64,000 nt of DNA from Ascidia mentula (lineage: Eukaryota > Chordata > Ascidiacea > Phlebobranchia > Ascidiidae). Shown piece by piece: positions 1 through 12,900 of the stretch. Under the pieces are notes generated by a model. The model worked only from the letters and a program-made list of their open reading frames with translations, made no database searches and had not been told where the DNA came from. The stretch is taken from the NCBI GenBank assembly GCA_947561715.1, contig OX387203.1, positions 15,872,001 through 15,936,000 of the forward strand, written 5' to 3'. The first letter of the stretch is position 1, and the number at the start of each line of letters is the position of its first letter. Both the position numbers and the translations under genes were made by a program.

Positions 1-1972
1 ATTAAATAAAGCCGTATTACAGTTTGGGTGTTGCTTCTTGCTCAAAATTATTTCAAGAAAACTTTGGGATTTTGTAAAAGCTCTCGAATGCAAATAAATG
101 TTTCATGATGTGCAATGATTGTATTTAGAAATGTTAGCCCAAACACACAACCCCTGGCCATTTCATTAACAGAAAAACGGCTTTATTTGTTTTCAAACCT
201 ACATAGGGAAATTCCCACAGGACTAATGATGACGTATAAGGATTTTCGGACGGTTAATAGTTGACCCAAAGATGATAAACTACTGTTTAAACAGGTATGT
301 CCACCCATTTCAGCTATAAACCAGTCATTAAAATTAACGCACTTAGCGTTACATTGGAACTTTATGGGCCCATTGTCCAAATACCACAAACACTTCGTCC
401 CAACATTTGCAGAGACTTCAACGACATCACGGTATTAAACGAAATAACATTTTTGAACGAAATTTATTCAAAAATAAGTCAGACCGCTTGCAGATGACAA
501 GTGTGGAACACGCTGAAATGCAATAGGAACTATGACATGCGACAAAGGGGTCTTTATGACGTAACAAATGGCACACACCTCCGGTCTATGACATCACAGT
601 GATGCAAGATACTAATTTGAATTATTCTGTGACAGAATTTCAATTACAATCGCAAGAATTACATTTTGTTTTTTGTTAGCAACGGGAGGTGTGCGCCATT
701 TTAAAACATACACAAGAAGAAGGCTGAAGAATGCGGCACAAGAAACATGTAAACGCCACATTTGAGATGTCAGGAATTTATTTTGAGAATAGTACCTCCA
801 AGATAATGGATAATATTGAGACAAAATTAATTCCAAAACTTCACTGTGATATTTTGTACCGGGTGAACAAGAGTTTATGGTAAATCTTTGTTGTAAAAAA
901 CAAAACATTTCAAAATAGTGCACAAAAAATAAGCAGAATCTTGTGTGAAAAGATTTTGAAGAAATCAACTTCCAAAATCAACTGATTGCTTGAACATATC
1001 ATATCACAATACAAAATTTGCATCATAACTGTGTGCTTGTTTTAATTCACCTATTGTTTATATTAGTTTTTGATTTAAATGTACTGTTTATTGCAGCTGT
1101 TATCAAAAAGCAGGAATGATATTTCTGCCAATTTCAGGCATTATCAGAACACAGCGTGAAAGTGATTGTGATGTCACAGTGGCACAATATATACAGGGCG
1201 AAGTCTAAATGAAAATACTGAATGATTTAAAGTACGTGTCTTATTTTTTTTTTATGAACAAAATCAACTTGGACTGCAGATGATAATGGGGGAACTGCAC
1301 TTGCACGAAACCGATATAGGGAATAATAAAACAGTGTTAATCAACTGGCAGTGAACGTAATTTCAAAATATTAAACCCAGAAAAATCTTTTGGCAGTGAT
1401 GTAAATAATGGCAGTGAAAAGTTATAACATGATCAACAGCAAAATGATTGAATCCATATAAAAACACTTCAGCCGAGAAATTGGTTGTCATGGCAGTAAA
1501 TCATGGAAAGCATCATCAACAAAAAGCCAATAACGGTTTAAAAAATCACGCAAGCAGCATAAAATTTAACTTGTAAAAAAGTGTCGTTAAAAATTAGTAA
1601 AATCACAAACAAAATTACTGCTCTAAATGTTGTATTATTAAGTTGTCAACAGTTTCATGGAAACATGTCACCATGGCTACATGGAAGATAAACTGTGTAA
1701 TGCTTGCAGAGTTACATCAGATGTAACCCTTGCTAATTTTACAACATTTTCAAAGCAGCTGTGATGATTTTCAGGTGATTTTTAATCATTTGTAATAATT
1801 TGGCACTTTGTTGCGTAATGATTCATTTGGCACTACCCTATACAACAATCGACAAACTAAGTGAAAAACTATGAAACTCTATATAAAAAATAGACAAAGA
1901 ACAGAGTTGACCACAGAGCACTTTGGTGCAGCCACGCAGCAGTTGCAGTCGATTACAGAACACTCACTCTTT
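1..1972. other. Gene-free flank downstream of the EDA-like gene
   Basis: I see no convincing coding exon here. Two structures stand out. A 17-nt inverted repeat with one mismatch pairs 566-582 with 685-701 (arm AAATGGCACACACCTCC). A shorter inverted repeat pairs about 4-18 with 172-187 (arm AAATAAAGCCGT). Sequence similar to 2-35 recurs at about 3046-3080, which suggests a small dispersed repeat. The remainder is AT-rich and unremarkable; part of it may be the 3' UTR of the minus-strand gene ending at 1973. Confidence 0.5.
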
Positions 1973-4900
1973 TTATAGTTCGTCATGGCCTTGTTGGTTC
2001 CACTGAACGAGACCAAAAAATGAAACATCTTCTCTCATGTCGACAATCGTTTCGGGATAAGTTGCAACAATGTGCACTGTGTCATGAGCTCGAAGTTTCC
2101 TCACACCTGGAATTGAGTTGTACAAATAAGTTTGTCGAAGTTAATCGGAGGTCAATGTGACACAAATTTCTCAAAACTTTAAAGTTGTGTAAAATATTTC
2201 GGTCAGATTTTTTACTTCATTGCTTAACTTAGCAATTAAAGTAGATCCACCTTAAACTGACGAATTGAAAAAGTAACAACACATGCAGATTGCAGCCATG
2301 TTCACTATGTTTTACCATATTGAAAATGCATGTAATTAATGCCAATCCACATATACTTGTTAGTGTTTTTACACCAGGTAAATAACAAAGTCTAAAACGG
2401 AATATTTAAGTCATGGAAATATTTAACAATGGGCTAAAACAAGAAGTGTAGTGAAATCACAACATTTTTGTTGTAAGCAAGTGAAACAATGTTATTCCAC
2501 TTTATCTCAGAATTAAGAAAGTAACTTATATTCTGTCAAAGAAAAGCTTTTGAAGCACAAAACGAACTTAACAGAGATTTATGGCACAACTGCCAGCATA
2601 GCACACCTAACAATTGGGACCGAGTCAAAATCAAACAAAACCGCATTTTTACGTCACGCAAATATTTGTTCTGCTGTTCCAGTCTTCAAGGCAAGGGTAT
2701 GGTATGAATGGCACAATCCTAAGTTTGTGGCCCCTTTATTTGAGCACTTGGATTTTCAATATTCATGTCAAATGTCGTTCAGGGCACTTGAGGACAGCAT
2801 GCTGTTCCTCATCTCTTAGTGGCCAAAAAGCTGACTTACCACATCAAATTTTATGATACAGACCATCAAAAGGGGAAACAACACAGACAAAACATTGTTA
2901 AACTAAGCAGCCACTAAAATTTTGTTTGTTTGTTGGCCAAGGTGGAACCGCATAAATTCATGATATTACTAAATCTGACAGAAATCTAAATGTTGTAACA
3001 TTCAGAATAAAGATGGTAAATTGAAACATATTGAACCCTCTAGAGAATAAAGCGTTTTATTAAGGTTTGGGTGAAAGTCTTTCTTTTCCTCCGGGAATAA
3101 TTGAAAACAATAACCTCGACATTACATGTATGCAAAGAACAAGTATGTGACTTTTTACCGTGTATCAATTGCGTTGAAGCAACTGCATAATGTTTCAACA
3201 GTAAATAAACTACCATAAGAATGTCCCAGCTTTAAAGTTAGCAGAAATTGGCCTAATTGTTACACAAGCTATGAATCCAATTTGATGTTATTGATTAAGG
3301 TTAATTACCTGCAGTAAAGCAAGTACTCTTTTCCTCCACTCTTTTGCATTTCAGGAAAGTTTTGCGATTAATTTTTACTTCATGGCTCAAAGAAGTCGTG
3401 GGAGATTGGTTCGTTAACAGCTACAAAATTTTGAAAGATTACAAAAAGATATCAATTTAATAAAAAAAACTTTTACGCATTAAACTGAACAAAAAACCAT
3501 ATGTCTAATGTTATATCGGCAAAATAAAAATATTATCGTAAATGACTAAAATAAATTTAAAATGTCCTAAATTTTTGCTGGCATTTTGGTCATTTGACAG
3601 AAATTTTTTAGTGAAAAAAAAACCCAGTTTCACACATGTTAAGAATGTTTCAGATTGTGTAAAACGGAACCAAATTCTGTACCTGACTATAGATGTAATA
3701 TATTCCAGATTTCAGGACTTTTACTGTTCCATTGTGTTGGAAATATCTGAAGTCATTTACTGAGCTCCACGAAGTTCGACTCCAATGATTCAAAACTCCA
3801 CCTTTTGAAAGAAATTGGACATTAAGACTAACGATAAGGTCAATCCACCATGTGAAAATGTATACTCTCCAAATACCACTTATTGCAAAAAACAAACAGT
3901 ATCACAAACTTGCACAAATATTTATGCAAAATGGGTATTATCTAGTGTTGATAAAACAATAATTTGCCTCATTATTATAGGTTAACTGCAACATGGAATA
4001 TCACAGGCTAGACTGGATATGTAACACAAGCCAAAAAAATTCTACATTGACCAGATTGCATTGCAATAATATGATTAATCATAATTCATAATGGCAACAT
4101 TATCAAATATTAAATTTATTGGAATGCCTGTGAACATGGTAACATAGTATAAAGTAAAATTAAAAAAGAAACACTTTTATTCCACCAGAACTGGTCTCGT
4201 GGTAATTTAGTTTGGAAAGTGTAAAACGAACAGACTGGCTTAGGATGGACCAGACCCTGTTCCAGGAAAAGTTTATTTAAAGCCACTCAAACCACAGATT
4301 TAAATTGACTTTGCCGGTGGTTGTTGTCATTTTGTTTGGATTACACTGAGATTTGAGAATAATCGCCCCATTATGACACCAAATTATAGGTAATATTAAA
4401 AAGTCAAACCATCTTTTAATTAAATCCTTGTGAGAAAGTTCATGTGTTATGAGTAGATTTGAGAAAGGAATAAAACAAATGATTAAGCTGCAAGTATGGG
4501 CATCCTATATATTATTACTTAATTAATTTCAAAATGAAACATTTCATGCATTTTGATTTTGACAAAATCATTGGAAGCAAGATAGAAACAAGCGCTTTAT
4601 TCAACATTGATTTTAATAACTTTTCTGTTGTAATCTTATAATCTTAACAGTGTTTTTGGTTTTTAAACTAGTTTCTTTGCTCACAAAAGCAAACATTTAG
4701 TTGGGATCTTTATTACAGTCTGTGTGATTCACAGAGCACATGTACAATGTTAATGATCAGTTTCCAAAATCTTGTTTATTAATATTCTTCCAATAATGCC
4801 ATGCAACATATTTTCACTGACATTTCTACATTTACAAGCAAGCATCATTAAATACTGACTACAAAGTAACTAATGTCCACACCTAACCACAAAAAAATAA

Positions 4901-7228
4901 TACTTTACCAACAATTTATACTAAAACAAAATGCAATGTGATACATGTAGGGGATTATATTTTAAAATTCATGCTAATTTTTTGGCATATGGTTCTTAAC
5001 CAAAGGTAGGTGGAGAAAAAATCTTTAGGGTTAAATTCATAAAAATTTACTACATTTATAATAGGAGGTGCTGCAAATTGTTGGTCATTTCAAAGGGAAA
5101 CCGACATGGAAAATGATTAAGAATCACTGGCCTTAGCATACGGTGACAATGAAGCCACACTTTGAAAAATATCCAACAATGGGATTCACTTACGTGTGTC
5201 TGACTGAACATTTGCAGAACCGTCGCCTTGCAAATGAATAAGAGACATCGAAACCTGACAAAGGTAATATAAATAGTTTAAATATTTGAACAGCGTGCAT
5301 AAGCGCCATGACATAAAAAGTTTAGGGCAGGCAGGAAAGGTATACTTTGCTGCAGGAAGTGGTTGTAAGAAATTAAACACTTCTGAGCACATGTTATAGC
5401 GTTTTTTGACACAAAACATTCCAATTTTGTAGAACAATGGGAGGCGTTGTAGAATGTTACTTTATTCTTCGCTCATTCACAAAAAGCACATGGTACATAT
5501 TGTTGCTTCATTTTCAATCAAAAATTAAGCTACTTTCCCAAAATGTTTACTTCTCAAAATTCTTTTGTCATAAAAAAAACACCTAAACAAACCTAAATTC
5601 CCCCAAAATAAACAAACTTACACTTTGCCCTGGTGGTCCAGCAACACCAGGTAGACCTGTCAAACCTTGAGGGCCGGGTGGTCCAGGCGGACCCTCGGGG
5701 CCAACCTGTCCTATTCCGGGTGGTCCGGAAGGGCCTGTTTCTCCCGGAGGACCCCTAGCACCTGGTGAACCATCTCTTCCGTCCCTACCATCTCGGCCAT
5801 GTGTATGAAAGCCTAAAAAAAATCATCAACAAATTTTAATCTAAAAAAATAATAATGTAAGTTCTACGGAATGTTGTTCCATCAATTTTATTAAAACTCT
5901 ATGATTTTTTTAGTAAAGAAAATTTACATACTTGCTACGTACGATTCAGTTGTTGTGCAAATAAAACACACACAATCACAAAACAACATAGTTTTTGGCT
6001 AAGTCGCTGGTTTAATAAAAAAGCAAAGCATTTTTTTCAACGGCAGTTTTATATAAAGTTACCGTCGTGAGGATGTCCATCATGTCTGCGTGGTCTGGTG
6101 AATTTTTCGTTCACGCTTGGTGTTCCAGCAAAAGGTTCTATTTCCTTCAAAACAAAAAAAACATTTTAAAAAAAAAAGGAAAAAAAATAAATGAATTCTG
6201 TTTAAATTCACCAAGAAGATGAGTACATCTAGAAAACTTGTGATTTAAATTACTGGGTTTATCACCTTGTTATACTGCAAATTACAATAGTGTTGCATAT
6301 TAATACTTAGCATATTTTTTCTCTAGTAGCATTTCTTTCTGCAAGCTTTACAGGTGTGAAGGTTTATAAATTCAGGTGTGCAGCTTAAATAATACAACAT
6401 GAACATACATATGTAGAATTGAACTTTGATATTTTTAAAATGATTTAGAGATGACAAAGAATAAACACTGTTGTGGAGTAATTAACTGTTTGCATCCAGT
6501 ACAATACACTGTTATTTGTGTTGTTGTGACATCAATACTTTATTTATGCATATATATACCTTTTCTAACTTAATAATCTGTTCTTCTGGCAAAGATAAAA
6601 CGTAACTAAAATAAAACGTAACCATTACCTTGAGGAAGCCTTGATGAATAACAGGCGAAACGTCGGTGAATAAAGTTACGTTTTATCTTTGCCAGAAGAA
6701 CAGATTATTAAGTTACAATATGCCTGGCAGCAACAAAAACATTGTATACCTTTTCTGTTGGTTTTCCAACATATTTTTGTGCTAAAATATTGGAAAAAGA
6801 AGATTTGACAGTTTCTTTGCTCAAACAGGACTCCTGCAGTACCTACAAAAAATGCATAAGATAATTATTACATCTTTTTCGCACCCCCAAGAAAATTACA
6901 AAAGTAAACACTGAAGCTTTTAAGCAAAAGATGAAAACTTCTTGAAAAAAAAACTGACCTTAAACTCCGACTGAAGTTGTAATATTTCTTGTGAAAGATG
7001 GAAATACATCAAAGCACCAAAAACTACAACCATCAGACAGAAAATGATGGAAGCAGCAACAAAAACACATGACAATTTTTTGGTTATTTTCAGGCTGCTT
7101 CTACTTCTTGTTGTTGTGCTGCAGTAAGTTTTACACTTTTTTGTGCGAAGCTCACAGGCTGTGCATGGCTGCAACGCTTCAGAATCGCTCATATCAGAAA
7201 TGTTGATAGTGTTGTTGTTCGACGCCAT
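1973..7228 (-). CDS. EDA: Ectodysplasin-like type II membrane TNF ligand with collagen domain
   Basis: Eight exons on the minus strand: 7228-6959, 6842-6750, 6144-6063, 5812-5622, 5254-5194, 3801-3683, 3420-3309, 2106-1973. All introns are GT-AG and the phases agree throughout, giving 353 aa; human EDA-A1 is about 390. Domains in order: cytoplasmic tail 1-51; one hydrophobic span at about 52-77; furin-type site RPRR at 138-141; about 20 Gly-X-Y triplets from about 154 to 212 with one two-residue break (GI); TNF homology domain from 213 to the end. EDA-type motifs include [17 protein letters not shown], GIYYIYSQ, a cysteine stretch ending CFTAG, and SFFGLVQW near the C-terminus. In vertebrates EDA is shed by furin and signals through EDAR to NF-kB in skin appendages; its tunicate role is not inferable here. 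Other collagen-TM proteins (MACIT collagens, gliomedin) are excluded by the TNF domain. Confidence 0.9.
6567..6744 (+). mobile_element. SINE-like insertion in intron 2 of the EDA-like gene
   Basis: A 178-bp insertion is flanked by perfect 12-bp direct repeats TATACCTTTTCT (6555-6566 and 6745-6756). Inside, a perfect 42-nt inverted repeat pairs 6566-6607 with 6674-6715. The centre carries GGCGAAACGTCGGTGAATAAA. The right end is CCTGGCAGCAACAAAAACATTG-like. The same CCAGGCA plus TTTTTGTTGC end occurs, in the opposite orientation, in the elements upstream of fucosyltransferase copies 1-3, so they belong to one family. The long target-site duplication and A-rich end suggest retroposition. The right-hand duplication overlaps the splice donor of exon 2. 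Confidence 0.7.
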
Positions 7229-8240
7229 TTGACAAGTTGAATGTTTCGATTTAGAAAACCTGTCGGATTTGTGGTTAACTTCGGTGTCTTCAACTCTCAG
7301 CTGTTTTTTTCATTGTTTAAATCTCTCCAGCAAATCGACAACTTGGTTGTTACTTGTTAGGTTGAATATGGTAAACCAAGCTTTGAAACTATTGTAAGTT
7401 TTTAACAAAACAAGCAGAATCAGCACAGAAACGTGGTAGTTTCCTACTGTACAAAGTAAAACTAACAGGTACCCAAACTAACATGCAAAAAAACGTCTGT
7501 TAAAAATTCTTGAAAAAATGCTACATTCAATGATTATCTGTTTAAGTCCGTTTAAAAACAGCAATAAAACACTTGGATTGCAAAAAAGCGTGCTATAACC
7601 AACCACATAACGTCGCTGTCTTAGTTTAAGCGCTGGAGATTAAACTTAAACAAACACACCAAATCACTGCTCTGGATTCCAAAAGTACACCGAACTCGTC
7701 TCGGCAGTAACCTCTGCAAATAAATGCAGCAACACTAAATCAACGGGATATCAACCAAACAGCGAGTTCGGTTTTCGCGCGAGATGCGTTTCCTGTGATC
7801 ACGTGTTCGATCAACTGGCGCGAGTTAATTGTTACGTCACGACCCTTGCAAGAAACTGGGCGCGAAAAAGGGGACAAGAAATATTTAGTCGGACATTGTT
7901 TGTTCCCCGGTCGTTGGGGCAACAATGAAACCAGTCAATGAGCAAAAAACCTTTTTTGCGTTTTCTTCACTTCGAGAGAAACTTTTTTGCAGGATTTGAG
8001 GTAAAATTGTAAACAACACTTTATCCAAAGCGTCAGAAAATCTAAATTTTTAAAAGGTCAAAAGAAAATCGTATTTCTTATACCTTTGGTTTAACTTCAA
8101 AATAAAAGTAGTTCCTTGCAATTATAAAACTGAAGCTTAAAAATTACCGCTATGTTTTTGTCCTAATATTTTTTTCTGGCAGTTTTCTTGTTGCGGATTA
8201 CTTTGCCAGTAACTGAAGAACAAAGAAAGGCAAGATTGAT
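7229..8240. promoter_or_regulatory. Intergenic region with CpG-rich promoter-like patch (7771-7867)
   Basis: No coding exon is visible. The stretch 7771-7867 is unusually CpG-rich for this window. It holds two E2F-like sites in opposite orientation (TTTTCGCGCG at 7772-7781 and GGGCGCGAAA at 7858-7867), an E-box CACGTG (7800-7805) and a CRE-like TACGTCA (7833-7839). It lies about 540 bp upstream of the EDA-like start codon, so it could be that gene's promoter or the start of an unseen RNA. Binding is inferred from motif shape only. Confidence 0.3.
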
Positions 8241-9010
8241 AGCATCAAAACAAAGGCTGCCACGGCAACAATCTCTCACTTTTTTTTCGCTTTTTGGTAA
8301 AAACAAAATTCGCTTTTAGCAGGAAAATATACTAAGACTGTTTAAATGATTGGTTTTTGCTTTTGCAAAACTGGCGATGAACGTGGCATTTACTTGCAAC
8401 ACAAACTGTGAGCAATTAATCTTCAAAATAAAAGTTATTTCTAGAAAAATACCAGCCTACCACGAGCACGGATACGTCATTAATACCGCGATCAGTTAAT
8501 ATATCTCATTTAATTTCATTCAAACATTTATCTTCGGCTACGTCTAAGTTCGTGGTGGTTCTTCAACAAATGTATCCTAACTCGATAGCCTGATCAAGAG
8601 TTGAGTGTTTTGAAAACACGCTTGGACAACGAAAGTGGTGAAGTAGCGCCGTTCCATGCTTGCACGAATATGTTCCAAGGTCACATGTCCAACCGATTTT
8701 TTCTGGCTTGTGTTTAGCGTTTTTGTGGTTCAAATCCTCATATTACATACACTAGAAGTCATTTTTCAGCCACACGTTTTGACTACATGACCACACATCG
8801 CTCCTTGTAAAGTGATTTGATTTTGAGGCAATCTTATAAGCAATGAATATAACCTTTATTGGCATTTAAAGAACATTTTAAATTACCATTAACGCTCAGA
8901 ATGCATCGCAATTGTCACTGAATAAATGCCACACACGAAAAAATTCTCCAGTTAAATTGGAACTCAATGTCCTTCACAATTTTTAAATTTTCCTTTTAAC
9001 AATACAAATT

Positions 9011-9186
9011 ATGTGAGCTGCATACAGATGGCCACTGTTTCGACCTGACAATGATTGTATATAGTTATCACAACGTGGAATTCTTTGCCTTTTCGTTTGG
9101 CCGTCAAGATCGTCCATATTCACACCAAGTTGCATTAATGAGACCAAACAGGTCAAAACAGTAGCCGTCTGTCTGCAGTTCACATA
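9011..9186 (+). repeat. Decayed hammerhead-type inverted-repeat element, unit 1
   Basis: The left end (from 9012, TGTGAGCTGCATACAG then GGCCACTGTTTCGACCTG) is roughly the reverse complement of the right end (about 9151-9186, ending CTGTCTGCAGTTCACATA). At 9130-9180 the plus strand resembles the hammerheads at 37109 and 56324 but with a broken core: TTAATGAG replaces CTGATGAG and AAAA replaces GAAA. Unit 2 keeps only the left half (about 15582-15618). Units 3 and 4 keep only the right half (about 23096-23129 and 29850-29884). Confidence 0.6.
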
Positions 9187-9994
9187 GTTTTCTGTAATGT
9201 TTGTATAAACCAATGCTCCACTGGATGATTTCTACTCAGTATAATATTATAATAATAATTTCTACTTAGAATAACAATAATTCCTCAGAATAATAACAAA
9301 CATGTTAAAATTCTTCGTCACAATTTTATCCGAAATGTAGGTAAAAACGAAAAAAATATTTTTTGATTAATTTCTAGAACATATGTAATCAACGCTGAAA
9401 GTATAGGTAGAGTATGTCTATATGTAAACGCTTGATTTACAAAAGCAATGCTGTCAAAATTGAAATGTCAGAGATCATGCTTAGTACACAAAAGGCCCAC
9501 TAAAATAATACGTCGCACACATGGACAAATTACATTGTATGACGGTCCGTTAAGTAGATATTACACAAAGTTTAGCATTCGCAACATAATTCAAACCAAA
9601 TTTTTAAAATGACGCAAAATATCTTTGCTTCTTTTTGGTTTTGCGTTTGGAATTCAAACCTCGGCATCAAGAAGTTCGAGCATTTCGAAAACAGTGACGA
9701 ATATATTCTGCTGTATGTTAAGCTTGCTGGAACCATTTTCGTGCAAAAAACATGAACATATGCTGTATGTTATATCGTGTACCACCAGGAGACCCCATGG
9801 TAGCACCAAGCATGTCCGGTAAAAAATATAAATGGACATTCGTGTTGAAAAGTCTTAACAGGTAAAAAGCAGCTACAAAAAGCGTTGGTTGTACATACGT
9901 AGCAATAACCTAAGCAGCAACAATACTTGATGATTTTCTAATGACGTCACAAACATTGCAATAATAGATTCTTGAATATTTGCAGTTAAAAATG

Positions 9995-12900
9995 TTAAAT
10001 AACTCCGGAAAATCCCAAATATTCGACCGGAATCGCATACTCCCGCACTTTCGACATGGGGTAATTCCCGGTTTTTCTCGTCCTTGAATTGGTGCCGAAA
10101 CATTTTTCATCGCAAATTCGCCGGGTTGGATCGATGTAAAGTAAATCGCCTACTCTCAGTTCGATGTCGTCACTTCCGGACGGTGGATCGTGATCTTCCG
10201 TCACTTCCTGGTTTCTTGGACGTTGGCCATAGTACATGTAGCCGTCGTCCATCGAATTAGCAGTGACGTCATCATAGTCTCTTTGAGCAATACTGAGAGT
10301 GTAGACCAGGCGTCCAACCTAAAACACAGATCATTTTACTTTTATTGCAATGCGAGGTTTACATAATCAGCAGTGCTTTTTCTACTTGCAAAGAATTTGT
10401 TCTTCTGGAAAATTAAACCTAGATTATTGTTTACCAACGTTCCGCCTGTTATTCAACTATTTCATGTTTTATAAGGGAAAGATTCTTTTACATATGTGGC
10501 GTTAGAAAAAGGTCGATTTCGGAAAGAAAATATTGAATGTTGATACTTTCACATAGGTCTACTATATTTCACATCCAAACTTATGAAAAATCGCCTTTAC
10601 GATATTGAATGGAAGATATTTCCATCTTGTCGAATAAGATTTGCTGCCTTGTTTGGTGACATTATATAAAAAAAACAAATAAGTTCACAAATAAGACAGA
10701 GCATTGTTACATATTATTTGGCCGTTAGCATGGTATGGGGTAGAAAAGGCTTAAAATACATCTTGACTTGAGTGGCGCAAATCATGAACAACAAACTTTG
10801 AGGGATGAATATCAAAACAAGTTACGCCGTTGATTATTTTCAATATATTTTCAACTTCGATTCAAAACATGATTTCACAATTGACATAAAGTTCGTGACC
10901 ACGTGGTTCCTTTCATTGCAAATCAAATCAATTATAACGGGAAATGCGAGGTGTCATAACTACATAACTCCAATCCAGAACCAGACAATGAGCATAAATC
11001 TGTGTAGGCAGTGGTAAAAGCGTTCTCTTACATTTGAGCTAAACGTGCAAACCAGATGATTTGAATCCGCAAGCAGTTTCATGTCTATCGTAATGCCGTG
11101 AAAACCGTTATAACGAACGCGGTTGCCTTTAACTGTTGCGGCTTGAGTGTGTTCTGCCACAGTCAGGAACTTGTAGTCCGGATATCTAGAGAAAGAACAT
11201 TTGTTGAATTTAACAACCAAAAGCAGTATTTTCTTGCAAATCCTTGTTAAAATTTCGTCCTGGTGATTGGCCAGAGGTCAAGTGACGTTACAAGTAACTT
11301 GCTTGGGTGATGGAAAACGTCTCACCCACCATCCACTCATAATCCAACCACATCCCCGCTTGCAACGGAGCAAGAATGAATTTTCGAAAATGCGCACAAA
11401 CTTTCAGGAAACCAGATATTTAAACGCCTTGATTTCACCAAATTAGACAGGGTAGTTGTAGAACATTTGCTGTCACAAAATTCGTGACTTGAAACAGCAC
11501 AGTCTGGTGTTTTTAAATTGATTTGTCTCAAAAAGTAGCAAAATACAAGATTACGTGATTTTTGACTGATATCAACTGCAGTAATTATACAAGCAGCGAT
11601 TTAAGTTACAGATACCGAAAGTTTAAACTTGCATTTTTGATTATTATTGAGGTAAAATGTAATGCAAATGGACGAAGCAATGCCTTTGCTTTCAACCTCA
11701 AGATTGCGCCACTTGAAAAGTTTTACTTTAAAATGAAAGTGATAAAATTTAAAAGAAATTAATATTTGAATTAAAATAGTTTGTCAATCTCAGTAATCAA
11801 TTCAAAAATATTTTCTGGGATTTCAGTTTCATACTGACTTGCTTTTTGCCTCCTCCAAAACTTTTGGCGAATCTGTGGCCAAAAACACGCGCCTTGGCAC
11901 TTCGCTGTGCATTTCGCTGTAGCGATCAAACCATGTGATCACGTGAGCCATATATTGTTCCAGACCAAATGATTTTGCTTCTTCATTAAGTTTGTCTCCT
12001 CTACGAACGTGAACACTGGAATGAAATACGTGAGCGTATGAGTGAAGAAAAAATAGTGAATACAGCCTATATTAAAATATGCAGAAATTATAGTATTGTT
12101 GAAATACATGCAATATTTGTAAGTGTTTCACAAGTAATAGTCAGCTGCAAGTGCATGTTACAAAATGGAGAATGAGTAAATTTTATCCCTTTTAAGGTTA
12201 CGGTATTATGAACAATATACGGAAATAAGGACTATATTTGAAGGATTGCATTACTGCCTACAAGCAGTTTTCATATTTAACCATTTAACCAGGCCACGCC
12301 CGAAAGCCGCCTAAATACGAAAAAAATTAATTGAAATTTTTTTACCCAACGACTGGTTTTGTGAAGTCGATAGACTTCTTCAATCTCGCAATTTCTTCTA
12401 CCAGCTAAGGTTTTAACCTCATGATGTAGGACAGGACTTGACCGATCCACCAGTAATGAGGAAATCGATGAACTTCTTGAACCACATTTTTCAACTCTGT
12501 CGGCATCGTGTAGGGAGCGTAGGAGGTAAAGGGGTCAAAAGCACCCCTGATATCAAGTCTGACCACCCTTATTTCGTGAGTGGTTTCATGAGTTCCATTA
12601 CCTGAACGGAAACAATGCGGATTTTATTTTCCTCTATATTTTTCTGTTGTTACCAACGATTCGTCTGCCATCCAGCGAGACCCTAGAGCAGATGTCGGGA
12701 ACCTATGGCTCGCGAGCCAGATGTGGCTCTTTAGATGACGACATCTGGCTCAAAGATGAATATAAGTTGGCATTTCTGAGCACGGTTATCAAGAACAAAA
12801 GTTTTTCTGTAATTTTCTATGGCGTAACAATCGTGTTAAGAAATGCCAGGCGTGTTTTTACGCTTATTCTTGGTGAGCGCAATAATGTAGTTTCAGGTCA

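Noticed and set aside
612-968. 118-codon minus-strand frame
   Set aside because: Composition is not protein-like, there is no family resemblance, no splice partners, and it overlaps an inverted repeat.
2550-2856. Open frames and a minus-strand stretch resembling the EDA C-terminus
   Set aside because: The minus-strand alignment needs to cross an in-frame TGA. A much better last exon with SFFGLVQW and correct phase lies at 2106-1973.
6600-6680. Possible hammerhead core in the SINE-like element (TTGATGAATAACAGGCGAAACG)
   Set aside because: The CTGATGA core is mutated, stem II cannot form well, and there is no pairing for stem III with an NUH site.
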